Source: Phytoseiulus persimilis (lineage: Eukaryota > Arthropoda > Arachnida > Mesostigmata > Phytoseiidae). From it: DNA of 64,000 bases. Made by a program: the position numbers and the translations under genes. Below the pieces are notes generated by a model. That model had not been told where the DNA came from and searched no databases. It saw only the letters and a list, made by a program, of their open reading frames with translations. Location: contig CM075103.1 of assembly GCA_037576195.1 (NCBI GenBank), positions 31,704,723 to 31,768,722 of the forward strand. Reading direction: 5' to 3'. Of this stretch, positions 52,066 to 63,089 are shown piece after piece; positions within the stretch are counted from its first letter, which is position 1; each line of letters opens with the position of its first letter.

Positions 52066-52560
52066 TCAGTGCTCCGGAGTGCCTCCCGAGAATATGATAT
52101 CGATGCATGTTCGGCCACGTGTTGTCAATATCTCAGGATCGGTTATTAGTTCAAGATTTCCAAATTGATTTCGCATAAATTCGATATTGTTTTCCTTTTT
52201 GAGGGGGTCTTTCAGGTTCCAATTGAAATCACCGCATAGAAACAGTGAAGTTCTCTGGTTTTGTATACCAGGGGACAGGGCATGGTCATATTTCAGTAGG
52301 AACTCTTCGATGAGTTCGAACGATTTTCCCGGATTCTTATATACAGTCGCAAGGACGGTTAGTTGGTTACGTTGGAGTATTTTACAGGCATGAATGTCAC
52401 CAGGATCTTCATCAATGAGATCTGGTGTAATTGTGGGAGTTGCTTCCGTAGGTGCTCCTCTGCGTTCGTGAATAGCAACTCCACCTGTCGACCACGGGGT
52501 GAAACGTGGACCCCCTGAGCGACTTCGTTGAAGTTTATTGTCGTGCCCCAGGGGGTCGAT
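52066..52560 (-). mobile_element. Non-LTR endonuclease fragment
   Basis: The minus-strand frame (open to 52899) reads GGVAIHERRGAPTE, NQLTVLATVYKNPGKSFEL, SLFLCGDFNWNLKDPL (GDFN catalytic motif) and GRTCIDIIFSGG (the SxIDxxF region near the end of the domain). The final SDH motif is not reached. Upstream the frame runs straight into the 45-bp minisatellite (52583-52875), which is translated in the same frame as SPGITSPDLGSNGQICPGIT-type repeats and is probably not part of the enzyme. Confidence 0.75.
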
Positions 52561-52582
52561 CACCGACCATCGATTTCTTGGA

Positions 52583-52875
52583 GCGATTCCGGGACCAATC
52601 TGACCTTCACTTTTCAAGTCTGGAGGGGTGATTCCGGGACAGATCTGACCATTACTTCCCAAGTCTGGGGAGGTGATTCCGGGACTAGACATCATTTTAC
52701 GTAGTACGGCAAATGAATTCTCTAATATGAATTCAAATGTACGGCAATAGTACGGCAAATGAATTCGGTTATATTCCGGGACCAATCTGAACATACTCTT
52801 CGGAGTCTGAATTGGTGAGTCCAGGATCGACCTGACCATACTTTTTAGACTCTGAGGAGGTAATTCCGGAGTCCA
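52583..52875 (+). repeat. 45-bp minisatellite array (site e)
   Basis: Two blocks of plus-oriented units (52583-52690 and about 52775-52875) separated by a segment containing two copies of GTACGGCAAATGAATTC. Confidence 0.8.
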
Positions 52876-52879
52876 TCTG

Positions 52880-53450
52880 ACCATAACAGCATGTACCATT
52901 CAACCGAATGAGAAGATAGATTCAGAGAAAAGTGTCTCGTGAGCTGGTAGCCGGATAATATATCGATCACAGTGGCCACATGTGTATTATGCGCTGGCGG
53001 TGAAACCGGCATTGCAACCGAGGGCGCAGGCGCGGGGAAGAGATCAATAGTGAAAGACCGAAGGCATCCGGGACCAATGTGAAGCAAGAACGCGACCGGC
53101 TAGAAGAGGAAGAACCTGCAAGAGGGAAACGAATGAAAAAAGCTTGAGAGTAGAAGAGTAGATTTGCTCGCCGACAAGTTGTGACCGTCCTCAAAACGTC
53201 CCTTTCTTCCGCTGCCCTAGCGTTCAAGGTGGACTAAGCATCCAGCCCCCGCTCCCAGTTGTGTCCGAGTAGGTTCGTCTTCTTACTCCGTGAGTCGTAG
53301 CTGCTTCGTCACCCAGATCTTAAGACCTCACCTAGTGCGAGCTCTGGCAGACAGCGGAAACCTTCGTTACAGTATTGTCAGAGAACAGAGGTATAGTCAC
53401 AATACCGAACGGAGCGAGAATCAGGTATCGACCGCTCTCTTATCCGGCTT
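52880..53450. other. No gene seen between minisatellite arrays
   Basis: Purine-rich around 53090-53160, with no recognised motif. Confidence 0.4.
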
Positions 53451-53452
53451 TC

Positions 53453-53866
53453 GGCTCTCCAGACTCGGCAAAATATTGTCAGATTGGTCCTGGAATCAGC
53501 CCACCAGACTCAGAAAAGTATGCTCAGATTGGTCCCGGAATCACTCCTCCAGACTCGGAAAAATACGCTCAGGCTGGTGCCGGAATCACTCCTCTAGACT
53601 CAGCAAAATGTTGTCATATGCGTCCTGGAATCAACCCACCAGACTTAGAAAAGTATGCTCAGATTGGTCCCGGAATCACTCCTCCAGACACAGAAAAGTA
53701 TGCTCAGATTGGTACCGGAATCACTCCTCCAGACTCGGAAGAAGATTGTCATATTGGTCCCGGAATCACCCCTCCAGACTCAGAAGAATATTGTCGGATT
53801 AGTCCCAGAATCACCCGTCCACACTCGAAAAGTGAAGGTCAGATTGGTGCCGGAATCACCCCCATG
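53453..53866 (-). repeat. 45-bp minisatellite array (site f), nine units
   Basis: Nine nearly exact 45-bp units in reverse orientation, such as CCAGACTCAGAAAAGTATGC followed by TCAGATTGGTCCCGGAATCA and CTCCT. Because 45 is divisible by three, the array is open in more than one frame. The plus frame 53375-53917 (180 codons) reads IGPGITPPDSEKYAQ repeats. I regard this as a repeat property rather than a gene. Confidence 0.9.
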
Positions 53867-54017
53867 TATTCCAGGAGGAACGAGGACAAACTGACAGACG
53901 AAGCCGATCATAAGTAGTAAGGATCCTCGGGTCCGGGGTACGAAAAATGAATTTCCGTAACGGAGTGGTACGTAAATACATTTGACGTACTCCGTACTAC
54001 GGGAAACGATGTCTATC

Positions 54018-54258
54018 CGGGACCAATCTGACCATTACTTTCCAAGTCTGGAGGGTTTATTCCGGGACCAATCTGACCTTCACATTTCGAGGCTGGAGGG
54101 GTGATTTCGGGACCGATCTCACCGTTACTTTCCCAGGTCTAAGGGGCGATTCCGGGACCAATCTGACCATTACTTCCCAAGTCTGAAGGGGTGATTCCGG
54201 GACCGATCAGACCATTACTTTCCAAGTCTGGAGGGGTGATTCCGGGACCGATCTGCAC
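54018..54258 (+). repeat. 45-bp minisatellite array (site g), five units
   Basis: Five units of exactly 45 bp plus a partial sixth in plus orientation: GGGACCAATCTGACCATTAC, then TTTCCAAGTCTGGAGGGGTG, then ATTCC. Together with sites e and f the orientation is plus, minus, plus over 1.7 kb. Confidence 0.9.
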
Positions 54259-54309
54259 ATCTCTTCACCTACCATCACTTCATTGTCATTGACCTATGAC
54301 GAGACACCA

Positions 54310-54475
54310 AGATTCACCACATGAAATTCAACTTGAATTCAAATTTCCCTCGCTCCGGGAAAAAAACTTAAAGGCCTCCCGCTGCGATTTTTTCGTTCCC
54401 ATTTTTTCGTTCCACTCCCAGTTACACCCCACTAAACACGCCCGAAGAAAAGCGCATTTCTGCGCTAAAATCTTG
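54310..54475 (+). repeat. Dispersed repeat, inverted partner 43540-43690
   Basis: See the partner entry. The shared block runs from AATTCAAATTTCCCT to GCGCTAAAAT. Confidence 0.75.
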
Positions 54476-54594
54476 AGTAGTATCTTTTACTCCATCCAGG
54501 GAGGACGCAGTCAGAGTCCCTATTCTGATTTGTAAATGAACTATTCTTTTCACGCCTAGAACTGTGAATTTCCTACTCGGAAAGAATGGAATCA

Positions 54595-54660
54595 ATTCCG
54601 AACTCCCGGAACCGGTTCCAGATCGCTCGGAACCGGTTCTGAAAATCAGGAACCGGTTCT
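54595..54660 (+). repeat. Short GAACCGGTTC array
   Basis: Three copies of GGAACCGGTTC at ~25-bp spacing, directly before the 15-bp repeat at 54670-54755. The longer array is at 51175-51310. Confidence 0.75.
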
Positions 54661-54961
54661 AGCCCGAAATGCATGAAGCCGAAAAATCGAGCCCGAAAAG
54701 TATGAAGCCGAAAAGCATGAAGCCGAAAAGCATGAAGCCGAAGAGCGTGAAGCCGGGAACCTCCTCTCCCAACAGCGGAACGGTCGGGACTGGTTCAGCG
54801 GGGAGGAATTGCAGCTTCGTTACGTTCAGCCTACCTACTTCTTCTGCCTCGCTTACGTCCTCGCTGTTCCGCTTCGACGGTCCACTGTTCGAGCTGAGCA
54901 AAGGTGAAGCTGCTACAGGAAGCAATCTGCTGAACGTGAATCTTGAAGTTTCCGAGGTCAA
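54659..54961 (-). other. Unrecognised ORF, one arm of an inverted pair
   Basis: A 100-codon minus frame with SRLLPVAASPLLSSNSG, then VTKLQFLPAEPVPTVPLLGE, then repeats of FGFML encoded by a 15-bp tandem repeat (54670-54755, unit AAGCATGAAGCCGAA). The segment PVPTxPLLGEEVxG is shared with the plus-strand frame 55186-55443. Nucleotides 54755-54797 are the reverse complement of 55323-55365 with about four differences. No family is recognised. Confidence 0.35.
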
Positions 54962-55185
54962 CTTGCTATAACTGAAGAGGAACCTCCACCTCCGCCTCTA
55001 GTACTATACGCAGAATACGCTGTTACCGGAGAGAGAGAACCGGAATCGATCAGCGATTGCTCCGCTGTCTGGAACTGAATCGTCGGAGCCACCGACGGAA
55101 GGTGTACTCCGTGGTCAACAAGTGATTCAGCGAACCAGACGGTTCGTTGATATCACGTATCGGTGCTCCCGAATCACCTCAATGA

Positions 55186-55443
55186 GCCTGTAACCTGCCT
55201 GGCACTCTCATTGCCACCGAGCGGCGAGTCGAGCTCACTGATTCTTCGCAGCAGGTGCGTGTCATCCAATGGAGTCTCACAAAGGTACAGATCGACGAAA
55301 CGACACCTGAATTCCATCCCACCAAGCCAGTCCCGACCACTCCGCTGTTGGGAGAGGAGGTATCCGGCTACATGCTTTTCTGGTTCGAATTTTCGGCTTG
55401 TTGGACCCTAATCCTCCAAAACGCCTTGTTCACCCGATATTAG
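55186..55443 (+). other. Unrecognised ORF, other arm of the inverted pair
   Basis: Open from 55186 (after a TGA) to TAG at 55441-55443. It reads ERRVELTDSSQQVRVIQWSL, then TKVQIDETTPEFHP, then TKPVPTTPLLGEEVSGYMLF. It resembles the minus frame at 54659-54961 without the 15-bp expansion. This may be an exon or element-derived peptide with two decayed inverted copies; the function is unknown. Confidence 0.35.
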
Positions 55444-55449
55444 GATACA

Positions 55450-56405
55450 CGCTTTAAGTTGCACAGACAAAATTTCCTCGTGAACTTCAACGAGAGAGGT
55501 TTCGTCGTGTGATCCCTCATCAAGGATTCCAATAATGTCTTCGAATGAATTTGAAGCGACCTGTTCCGCATCACCAGGTTCGATCGATGCCGTTTCTACG
55601 ATCTACAGGTTGTGTACTTTGTGCCGCAACCTTTTAGTTGCCTCCGTGTTTTGAGCTGTATTGTACGGTAGAACTCCATCCGATCGAGACGAAGATCAGG
55701 GATGCGTTTCGCAGATCTCCTCGAAGTATTCCTCAATTTTTTCCATGGTCATCAAGGTAACTGACCAGGAAATCGCCGACTCTCAGGATTGGAAAGATCC
55801 CAATTGATCCCACCTACAAAACGCCTCCGTGATGTCCGGGGCGGATTTCATATTCTCCAACTCCGTGGAGGTGCAATGGGAGTGTGTTTCACGCTGAAAT
55901 GCGTATTCCTTGATGCGACTCTGATTGCTCCCACGACCTTCGTTTGGTAGCGCCCAAGGCGGCGTGTGAGAGGTTGGGAGGAAGTGGAATACGACGCAGA
56001 GAGCTCGATCTTGTGATGGACCTAAACAAAACGAGGGCTCAACTTTACTCTTGTTTCAGTCCCCAGAGTAGACATGTGACTGCTGAGGACGTATCTCGGG
56101 AAAAGTCGGGTGAGAGCCCCTCCATTGCGTGATATATCCAATCCTGGGGCTCCTAGATAAGCTTAACACACCCTCCCATGATACACAGAGACACTAATAT
56201 ACTATGTGGTACCTAATTCCCCCTAAGAGCTAGACGATGCGCTGCGATCACTCTCGTCTCTAGTATTTGCAGGCAGCCGTTCCTACCGCGGGACGAACAA
56301 CATGTGTAACAATGGAAACAACAAATGTGAACGACGGAAACAAATTTTTCCCGAGTTCGGATGCTTCGCCGGATCACCTATTATCGAGAAGGGATAAACC
56401 AAGTA
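55450..56405. other. No gene seen
   Basis: Short frames only on both strands. Confidence 0.45.
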
Positions 56406-56412
56406 AGTAGGT

Positions 56413-56799
56413 ATGGTAACACCGTTGCTCGCTGGACCCGAGTGGTCGATGCCGCCGCCGGTCGTTTCGCTGAGCTGTCCTTCACCAGAAGCCACCGACC
56501 GAGGCCATCTCCGCTACCCATTCCTTCGGTCCATGCAACGGCAGCTATCTCACTCCTCTATCGTTTACATGAGAGAAATATTGAGCTGTATAAACAATGT
56601 CGTCTCAGTGGTGACGAGACCCTCCTCTCTGGAAACCTTGTCCCTCCGACGCGAGGTCAGCGACGTCTGTCCCTCCCGCCCCTCTCAAAGCGTCCCTTCA
56701 ACCTACAATCCCAAACTCGACTTACTTGCAGCGATGGCGAATCAGCGACGTATTGAACAATTCCACCGAGAGAAAACAGGACTAAAATTGCCTTCTTGA
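56413..56799 (+). CDS. Unrecognised 128-codon ORF
   Basis: ATG at 56413. Ser/Pro-rich, ending LDLLAAMANQRRIEQFHREK and KLPS; the last part looks like an amphipathic helix. A second overlapping frame (56361-56756) is also open, so coding is uncertain. No domain is recognised. It ends 35 bp before the palindrome at 56834-57092. Confidence 0.25.
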   Translation: MVTPLLAGPEWSMPPPVVSLSCPSPEATDRGHLRYPFLRSMQRQLSHSSIVYMREILSCINNVVSVVTRPSSLETLSLRREVSDVCPSRPSQSVPSTYNPKLDLLAAMANQRRIEQFHREKTGLKLPS

Positions 56800-56833
56800 T
56801 CTGATTCCATCAAGATCGCCCTAGTTTCTTCAT

Positions 56834-57092
56834 TGAAGAGCCCAGATGCAAAACGCCGCAACTCCGAATTCCTACAAGTCAAGTTGTCAGTCAAAAGTTC
56901 ATCGAATCGAGTTCCGACAACATTATTTTGCGCTTTCCTTGGCAATGCAAAAAGTGGAGGGGAACAAGGAGTGAAGGGTTTCCAAAATGAACGCAAGATA
57001 ACGTCATCGGAAATCGGTTCGACGAATTTCCGATTGACAACTCGACTTTCAAAAATTTGGAGTCACGACTTTTTGCATCTGGGCTCTTCAAT
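56834..57092. repeat. 260-bp palindrome (foldback/MITE-like)
   Basis: TTGAAGAGCCCAGATGCAAA at the left end and its complement TTTGCATCTGGGCTCTTCAA at the right end frame two arms of about 125 bp that meet near 56962 with almost no loop. Both arms translate to the same short peptide start (MKSPDAK) when read outside-in, so they derive from one sequence. The arms carry about 20-25% differences toward the centre. No transposase or target duplication was identified. Confidence 0.8.
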
Positions 57093-57099
57093 TCATCTA

Positions 57100-60000
57100 A
57101 AGATTAAGTTCATCTATCTTCCCCATCCCGGTCGGAAGAATGGCGCGGTTGGGCAACCTGAGCTGATTCTACGCGATCGCAAATAGTTTTTGATGGATTA
57201 CAGCTTTGATTAACTCGCGGGATCGACGCCATCGGTTAGGGAGAGTCGAAGACCGAAATCAATGTTCGGAATACATACATGAAAGTTGGTTTCCCGGTTG
57301 AAGCTTAGGAGTCTCAGCGGTGTCCCGTTCAGAACTTTGTATCGTTCACCTGATGTGCACGCTTCCATCGTTTCTCGGAGTCGCTTCCGTTCCAGGAGGA
57401 GCTCTTGTCTGTCAGTTTCTTTGAGAGCCCATGTTTGGGGTCTTGTTGGAGGACAAGGGTTGCGTCTTCTTTCAGGAGTCATGATGGTTTGAGGAAACTG
57501 GAATTTCCGCTCAGATGATTTAGCAGCTTGAACCTCGGGTCGATTCCCTGTACTATTCGATCAAGGGATGCGAACATTCCTCTCCTCGATTATTTTTCGA
57601 TCGACAGATTAGCATCCGCCAACTCCTCGTCGAAAACTCGTCTGCGCGATCTCCTGCACGGAACTGGTGTTTCGATGCCGAGTTCGTCACAGACATCCTT
57701 CGCGACCGCTCCAAGAATCCAGTTGTCCTGAGTGCCGATCGGGGATGTCTCCAAAGATAGGATTCCAGCCCAGTTTTTATGGAGATCGATAGTTTTTTTT
57801 TTGCGAAAAACGCTGAGCGTCGTTGACCTCGCGGGAATCTGCAGACCGAAACCTCAGGTAGCGGGGGAAAGAGGAAGACCGTACGATTCTCAGCAATAGA
57901 GCAGCGTCGTCTCGGGTGTTGAGATTCTCAATCTCGTTCGTGATTTGACGAAGAGCTTCAAACCCATCCAGGGATCAGCTTCGTGGGCATATACCTTCGA
58001 TGTCGAGTCCGTCCACTTCCGTTTTCCTGGCCATCAGACAGGCGCCTCCTTCACTTGTTCTATGCTTCTCTCGCGAGCCTCGTTCCCGAGGAGTTCAATC
58101 ATTCCGATTTGCCCGCCTCGGCCATTCGAACGCAAGTGCCGTCCGTAATGGTATGCGCCAGCCTCGGAGCCCGTCGCACCGGCTTCGCATCTGGCTTCAG
58201 CATACGTCATTGACGACCCCACAGCGACCATCACCGAGCGCGTCTTGAGCAGCGTGCTTCCCGCCTTGCCAGCCTTGTCGAGGAAATGGTCTCCAGCGTT
58301 CTCGCTGAGGTCATGCGGAAATTCATGGAGTCGATGATCACCACCTTGCGAAAGGCGGTCCCACTGACACCGGTTACAACTACCGCACCTACCCTTGACT
58401 CAGGAGGCGCTGGTGCGGGCCGCCTCGTTGCCAGATGGCGGCGGCTTTTCAACGAAACATGAACGATAGAATCCAGCCGTAGCAGTCGAATTGCGACCCA
58501 GCCACCGTTACCATTTCCAGCGCGCGATCGGCATGCTATGTTGTAGGTCATACGGTGGAAGTATTTGTCAGGATGAGGATGCTCCGTTTGAGTAGAAATA
58601 CAAAGAGTTTTCTCGAGAGAGTTTATGTTTCTTTGCAGAGGAAGTCCACGACCACACTTCAAAGCCTCGAAGTTGGACTTTACAGAACCAATGCTCGCCA
58701 GGCAGTATTTGGTACTGGACAGAGCACTTTCTCATATCGAAAGGGGGACAATGATGAACGATTCGGTCTGATAAAAGCTGCCTTCCGATCGTGGCGGAAT
58801 CGCGGCAGTCTTTTCTCCGCTCAAGTTATTAACTTCTATGCTCAACCAGTTCGCGAGCGTGGAGACGGGTTGGTTGAATTGCAGTGATCCTCGGACACCA
58901 GTCTACCAGTTATCGGCAATTAATTCAGTATCGGTCATTCTAAATTGCTCACGGAGAATATGCAGCAAGGGCTAGCGAACATGTGCGAACGCTGGCTTCC
59001 TCATCGAAGAAGCCTTTCCCCTACCTTGAGGTGTAATATATGAACAACTACATTTGTATGTTTGAGAATCCAGGCTCTGTTTGTTTGTTTGTCTGTCCCC
59101 AATAGACTCCTCCGGTATTGATCGGATCGACTTGGAACACACTGCGTAATGTAGGGCGGCTCACCGGGAAGGACATGGGCCACCATCGGCCATCGTGCCG
59201 AGGGCGCCCAGCCTTTGGACCGCAACGCTTATTCCGGACATTTCAGTCTGGATCGAAGCCGAATGCGGCAACTTGACCTACCCACTTGCCCAGCTTCTCA
59301 CAAACCGCGGATCCTCCGCGAAGTATCTTCACCGAATACAGCTTCTAGACTCTCGACGTGAGCTCTCCGCCCCCTGGGCGAGGAAGATGAAATCCGTCAT
59401 TCCTCCGATGTCCGGCCCGTGACGTCCCAGTGCCGCCTATCTCTCCTCCTGCCGCCCCCTGACCTGCCCGGCCATCGTCTCCCACATGGTCAAGGACAGG
59501 AAGAGCTGCTCGGAGCAGGCCAGGTGTCCGTGAATCGATTCCTTCGGCTAGCAAACGGCCCAGGCACTCGATATGAAGGAAAAAAAGAAGCCCTCGACGC
59601 GCCAGCGAAATCCGGGGCGTTTGATTGAGGGCTCATTGTCCCAGCTGGATTCAAACGAATATACCTCTGGAAGCTTCTGCGGAATACGGCATACATATAT
59701 CCGATCGTATCATCCAACATGGAATAGTCTCGTCAACGAGAATCGCAATCCATGAGACGAGATCCTTCCCGACGAGTCGTGCTCATCATCGGGCCACGAG
59801 TAGATGGAGAACAAACCTTGGAATGTATAGCTCGGGAAAGTACTCCGAAGATTATTTCCGCCACTCGAAACTTTCGGTTGAACATGTTGCATTCAACACG
59901 ACGAGGAATTGGTTCGACTCGAACAGTTTTCCCAAACTCCGACCTCTGATAGAGAGCTGTTGCGTGTTCATCGTCGCAGCTATAGGCATCGAGTTATGCT

Positions 60001-60840
60001 CCGTGGGAGCACACAAAATCGTTGCGAAGGGAGAGCTTTCGATCGGATTCAGGATTGGATTTGTCGGAGTAGGTCATTAGAGAACTACAGCGTCGATTCA
60101 GTCAGGGTTTGTGAGTTGTTGTTCGTCTGGTTCGGATGACTGGCTGATTCCGCGATAGAGATGGCGATCCACTCAGATCTTCGAACTTGGGATTCATCGG
60201 ATCGATCATCTGGTTCTCGGGAAGAATCGAAGCAGAATGGAGTCATGGAACTACCTTGATAATCGACTCTACCACTCCGCAACCAATGTCAATAGTCAGA
60301 ATTAGTTGTCTCTCGGCAGAGAGAGAGAGAGAGTTGCGATGTCAAGAGAGATCTGAATGACATTCCTAAGATGTCGAAGAACACACAAGGTTTCTATGCC
60401 CCCGTATTGATTCCCTTAAACAATAAATGCATTAGCCAATGCTTTGAGCGAGAAGGAAATCCAAGATAGCTTTTCGTTCACGAAGTTGTGAATGGATCTG
60501 GTGGTAATGAGCAGGCCGTGATTGAACTATCTTGACCGTCTATCCGCACCCCAATCGGAATCGTCCATCAATCCATTCGAGCGCGTTCAGTGAATCGCCT
60601 TGCGGTGGCCTGGGTAACTGAACGAACGACACACAATGAAAAGTCGGAAGTTTGAGGGGAGCGGTCCGAGCAAGGAATCGCTCATTTTTTCGTGGACCAC
60701 AGAACCTGGCGTCTCGCGAGGAGATAGTGTGTGTATGATTATTTTCTGCGTCGACAGCATCGCTGGCCGTTCGGCTGCCGACACAGCTCCGGGTGAGGAG
60801 GTGGAGAGACAAGCTTTCCAATGCGCGGAGTCGAATTAAT
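57100..60840. other. No confident gene
   Basis: Several 60-150-codon frames are open on both strands (for example 57210-57482 minus, 58231-58662 minus, 58555-58887 plus, 59625-60080 plus), none with a recognised motif. The 58.0-58.4 kb part is GC-richer and open on both strands, a common sign of chance frames. A (GA)n microsatellite lies at 60320-60335. Confidence 0.35.
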
Positions 60841-60847
60841 TAACGAC

Positions 60848-61015
60848 CGAATTCGTCTGTTGTCTACAAGAGCATCAGATTCACGCGATCAAAACCACTA
60901 TCTTGGGAGGAAGCATGGGTAATCATTGGGACGTTAGCTCCGTGTGAGAGGACGTTCCATATCTCACTCAAAATCTGGCTCATCATTTTCGGAAGTCCGG
61001 GTCGAGAGACTTTTC
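60848..61015 (+). repeat. Dispersed repeat, partner 29493-29665
   Basis: Second copy of the ~165-bp repeat described at 29493-29665, same orientation. Confidence 0.7.
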
Positions 61016-62220
61016 AGCTCGTCCTCAACACAGAGACACTTCAATTTCCCCATTCAGAGATCAAATAGCCTCGCTGCTCGACCAAGGGACACTCTGGCTC
61101 CGAGTTCGACCGACCTGCTTTGTAGCGATCGACGTTAATGGATGACAGATGAGGCTGGAATTTCTCTGGCCGTGACTCTCTAGCCCGTGAGGGGGATGGC
61201 TAGGAACTCTGAGAATATAAGCCATCCAGCTCGGATGGCGCCGCCACGACACTCCTGGAGACAATTATTTTCCCGGGACGAGCCACAGACGACTCGGCGA
61301 TCATTCTGCGTTTTACTCCGAAAATAATGCGACTGAAGACCACGTCAACGAGAACAGAGGGGAATGAAGAAAGGGGAGAGAGGAGAGCACGCGGTTGAAA
61401 CGTAAACTGTAACTTTCGTGCCCGAGGTTCAGGAATCGGTTTCCCCATGTTGCAGCCTGCAAGTCGATTTATTTGCTGCAAGGTTTGATCCGAAGATTTT
61501 AATCGCTCTCCGAGAGAAACGCCTGAGTTGAGTGGTCTGGCAGCAGCTCATTGCACGGAGAAATCGTCCTCCTCAAAAAATCAGGGTTCGAGAAGTCTCC
61601 AAGGAATTGAGGACCGAGGAGACATGACATATTGGAGGCTTTCCTTGGGCTATATTCGGTCCTGCAATGATGGAGGACTCCATTGGAAAAGTTCGGCAAG
61701 AATCGAGCTTCGGAAACCGTCCCCGCGAGTGTGTCTATCGCCAAACTTTTCGGGTGAAATCCGGGTGCGAGGGTTCGCACACAAAGCTGACCACTTTTTA
61801 CTCCGCGAGGCCACGCAGGTGAAGAACACCTCGGGCTCGTCCGACCTTCGGTAGACAGTGTGTGGGATATGGGAAAGTATGGATCGCCCACGACATGTAG
61901 TTCCACTAGAAGAGCACAGCTCCATCAGGTAACCTGAGCCGCATCGATTCCGTTGAGGTGGGGAGAAGGAGGGCGGTTTCCTCATATGCTTCAAAAGCAG
62001 TCCAGGACACCGATTCATAAACATACTCCTGGAACTTCAGTAGCTGATCATTCATTCCGTGGTGTCGAAACATCATGGATCATGAATTCTCATAGAGCTT
62101 GCCCGATTCTTTTTGAGGTGGTAACAGAAAACCAGCACTGTCCGCTGGTCCCTCTTATTCGGCACGTAAGCAACATGTTGAATGGAATGAATGAAACATC
62201 TTTTACGTGAGCCTCGGCTC
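61016..62220. other. No confident gene
   Basis: The overlapping minus frames 61499-61906 and 61650-62024 and the plus frame 61528-61854 are open but have no recognised motif. They may include 3' remnants of the MULE element that lies just upstream on the minus strand. Confidence 0.3.
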
Positions 62221-62339
62221 CAGGCTGATTGAATCTTGATTCAAATGACGGAAAAGTTCACCACAGCTGAAGTTGTCAAATCGTTCATTGCGCGTTGTCA
62301 AATTACGCCTGCTGTGAGCCGACGTTTCGTGGTTGTCAC

Positions 62340-63086
62340 AAGCTATCCCTGCGCGCAAATTATTCAAGTCGTGAACCGAAGGCATTCATGGGGCCCTTCT
62401 CAAAATCCATGGAGATTGCCTTAGGATTGAACTCGGGCCAGCACAGCTTCAATGAGTCGATCTTGAGAAAACAGTTTTGGCGCGAGACTGAACGTGCCGT
62501 AAACATGAATTTTCGCACCCATGCCGATCCACGCAGCGACGCTGTGCCTGCTGAAGATGAGAATTCGATCGGCGTCTTCCAGGCCTGTGTCACCGAGCAA
62601 GAACACTTGAAAGTTTCCGGGCGTGCTTTCATAGACGGTGTACTCGTCTGGTATGAAATGAGTACGATCTCTGAAATGAGTCGCTGGAACGCTGAAACGA
62701 TTTCGATTTCTCTGAATAGTTCTCGCTAGCGATCTGTCGCCCTCCATTGATCCCTGGGCGGCGATGGAGTATGTGCGTCTTATTCTGTTGATGACCTGCT
62801 GCGGTTGTTCCATAGTATTCAAAGCCCGACGCTACAATGTCCTTATCTGGCGTGACACTCCGATGGCAGCACCGTTCGGGGAATCGGAGTGTATGCCCTT
62901 GACCTCGATCTTCCCGGTCACGACAGACTCATAGAGACAAGCGCAGCATTTTTGAGTTTTGCTCGCCTTATATTGACACCGCCAAAGCTCTTCCTGTCCG
63001 TCTTTGCTGAACTGCGCGAACTCGTGTTGATAGCCGTCATGCGAGAACTTCTCTCGGCCACGTTGTGCTTCGACGGAGGAAGACAT
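62340..63086 (-). mobile_element. MULE (Mutator-like) transposase fragment with FLYWCH finger
   Basis: The ATG at 63086 opens MSSSVEAQRGREKFSHDGYQ. Residues ~15-75 match a FLYWCH zinc finger (HDGYQHEFAQF, ELWRCQYK, CCACLYESVVTGK, GIHSDS; the last His of HxH is altered). A single in-frame TAG near 62840 interrupts the frame, which then continues NTMEQPQQVINRIRR, RSLARTIQRNRNRF, THFIPDEYTVY, RILIFSRHSVAAW, IHVYGTFSLAPKLFSQDRLI. These are the pre-catalytic and first catalytic-domain motifs of MULE transposases, with the usual DGTF replaced by YGTF. After a frameshift near 62430 the frame reads FNPKAISMDFEKGPMNAFGS, containing the DFE motif. It is truncated and inactive, but little decayed. Confidence 0.85.
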
Positions 63087-63089
63087 TTA

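Noticed and set aside
53375..53917. 180-residue repetitive protein as a real gene
   Set aside because: The frame is produced by a 45-bp minisatellite that also occurs as non-coding arrays elsewhere; no promoter or non-repeat domain.
58231..58662. 143-codon minus-strand ORF in a GC-richer stretch
   Set aside because: Open frames exist on both strands here and none carries a motif, so there is no basis for choosing one.
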